DNA of 6,369 bases. It comes from Gammaproteobacteria bacterium. Its GTDB lineage: Bacteria > Pseudomonadota > Gammaproteobacteria > Pseudomonadales > Azotimanducaceae_A. Location: positions 1-6,369 of the forward strand of contig JAPOON010000008.1 of assembly GCA_026713405.1 (NCBI GenBank), in the 5' to 3' direction. A program made the translations under genes and the position numbers. Under the pieces are notes generated by a model that was not told the origin of the DNA, ran no database searches, and saw only the letters and a program-made list of their open reading frames with translations. Shown piece after piece: positions 6,277 through 6,369 of the stretch (its first letter is position 1; the number at the start of each line of letters is the position of its first letter).

Positions 6277-6369
6277 GGGTATTGCCAAGTTAATCGAGGT
6301 GAACAGATACTTCAGGCATGAACATCTACAAGCGCCACCGTTTTCCGCCCGACGTTATCAGCTACGCGG
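6277..6369 (+). mobile_element. Left end of a second IS6-family element (continues beyond window)
   Basis: The sequence GGGTATTGCCAAGTTAATCG starting at 6277 resembles IS6-family terminal repeats, which start with G's and carry a TTGCAAA-GTTA core (as in IS26). It lies 41 bases before the transposase start. The boundary is tentative because the other end is not in the window. Confidence 0.55.
6318..6369 (+). CDS. IS6-family transposase, N-terminal fragment cut by window edge
   Basis: Only 17 codons are visible: MNIYKRHRFPPDVISYA. This is the characteristic start of one large IS6-family transposase subgroup (KxHRFPPxIIxxAVWLYxRF in relatives), whose full proteins are ~230-240 residues with a DDE catalytic domain. 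It differs from the start of the dead copy at 2921 (MNSNPFRYFKTSPDVIRFAV), so the two elements belong to different subgroups. Whether this copy is intact cannot be judged. Confidence 0.8.
   Translation, partial: MNIYKRHRFPPDVISYA

Noticed and set aside
1..6369. CRISPR array, tRNA, rRNA or riboswitch
   Set aside because: No short regularly spaced direct repeats, tRNA-like cloverleaf or conserved RNA motif was seen by eye; the repeats present are coding domain repeats.

Overview
The window looks like an accessory stretch of a GC-rich Gram-negative bacterial genome. The evidence is GC-biased third codon positions, exported proteins with Sec-type leaders, a c-type heme motif, tandem PPC domains and two IS6-family elements. 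A proteobacterium, possibly marine or host-associated, is my best guess. No marker gene is present and I would not name a genus.

Layout. Positions 1-1853 (minus strand) hold the 5' part of a gene for a large exported protein, running off the left edge. It has a signal peptide, one copy of a ~225-residue all-beta-looking module, then at least five calcium-binding FG-GAP/VCBS-type beta-propeller blades. Positions 1854-2307 carry no gene I can support. Positions ~2308-2980 hold a dead IS6-family insertion sequence. Its transposase (minus strand) has an in-frame stop, an internal deletion that removes the first catalytic Asp, and a one-base frameshift. Positions 3127-6192 (plus strand) encode a complete 1021-residue exported protein. 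It carries two tandem copies of the same ~225-residue module, then a CxxCH heme-c domain, then three tandem PPC-like domains. The last ~90 bases hold the left end and first 17 codons of a second IS6-family transposase, which continues beyond the window.

How it fits together. The two main genes are divergent paralogs: they share the N-terminal module and differ completely in their C-terminal halves (beta-propeller versus heme c plus PPC). This suggests a family of secreted or surface proteins in which a common N-terminal unit is combined with different C-terminal domains. The locus appears shaped by duplication, inversion and IS6 insertion. The biological role is not evident from sequence. No known defence, secretion or metabolic system is recognisable, and no RNA gene or CRISPR array was seen.
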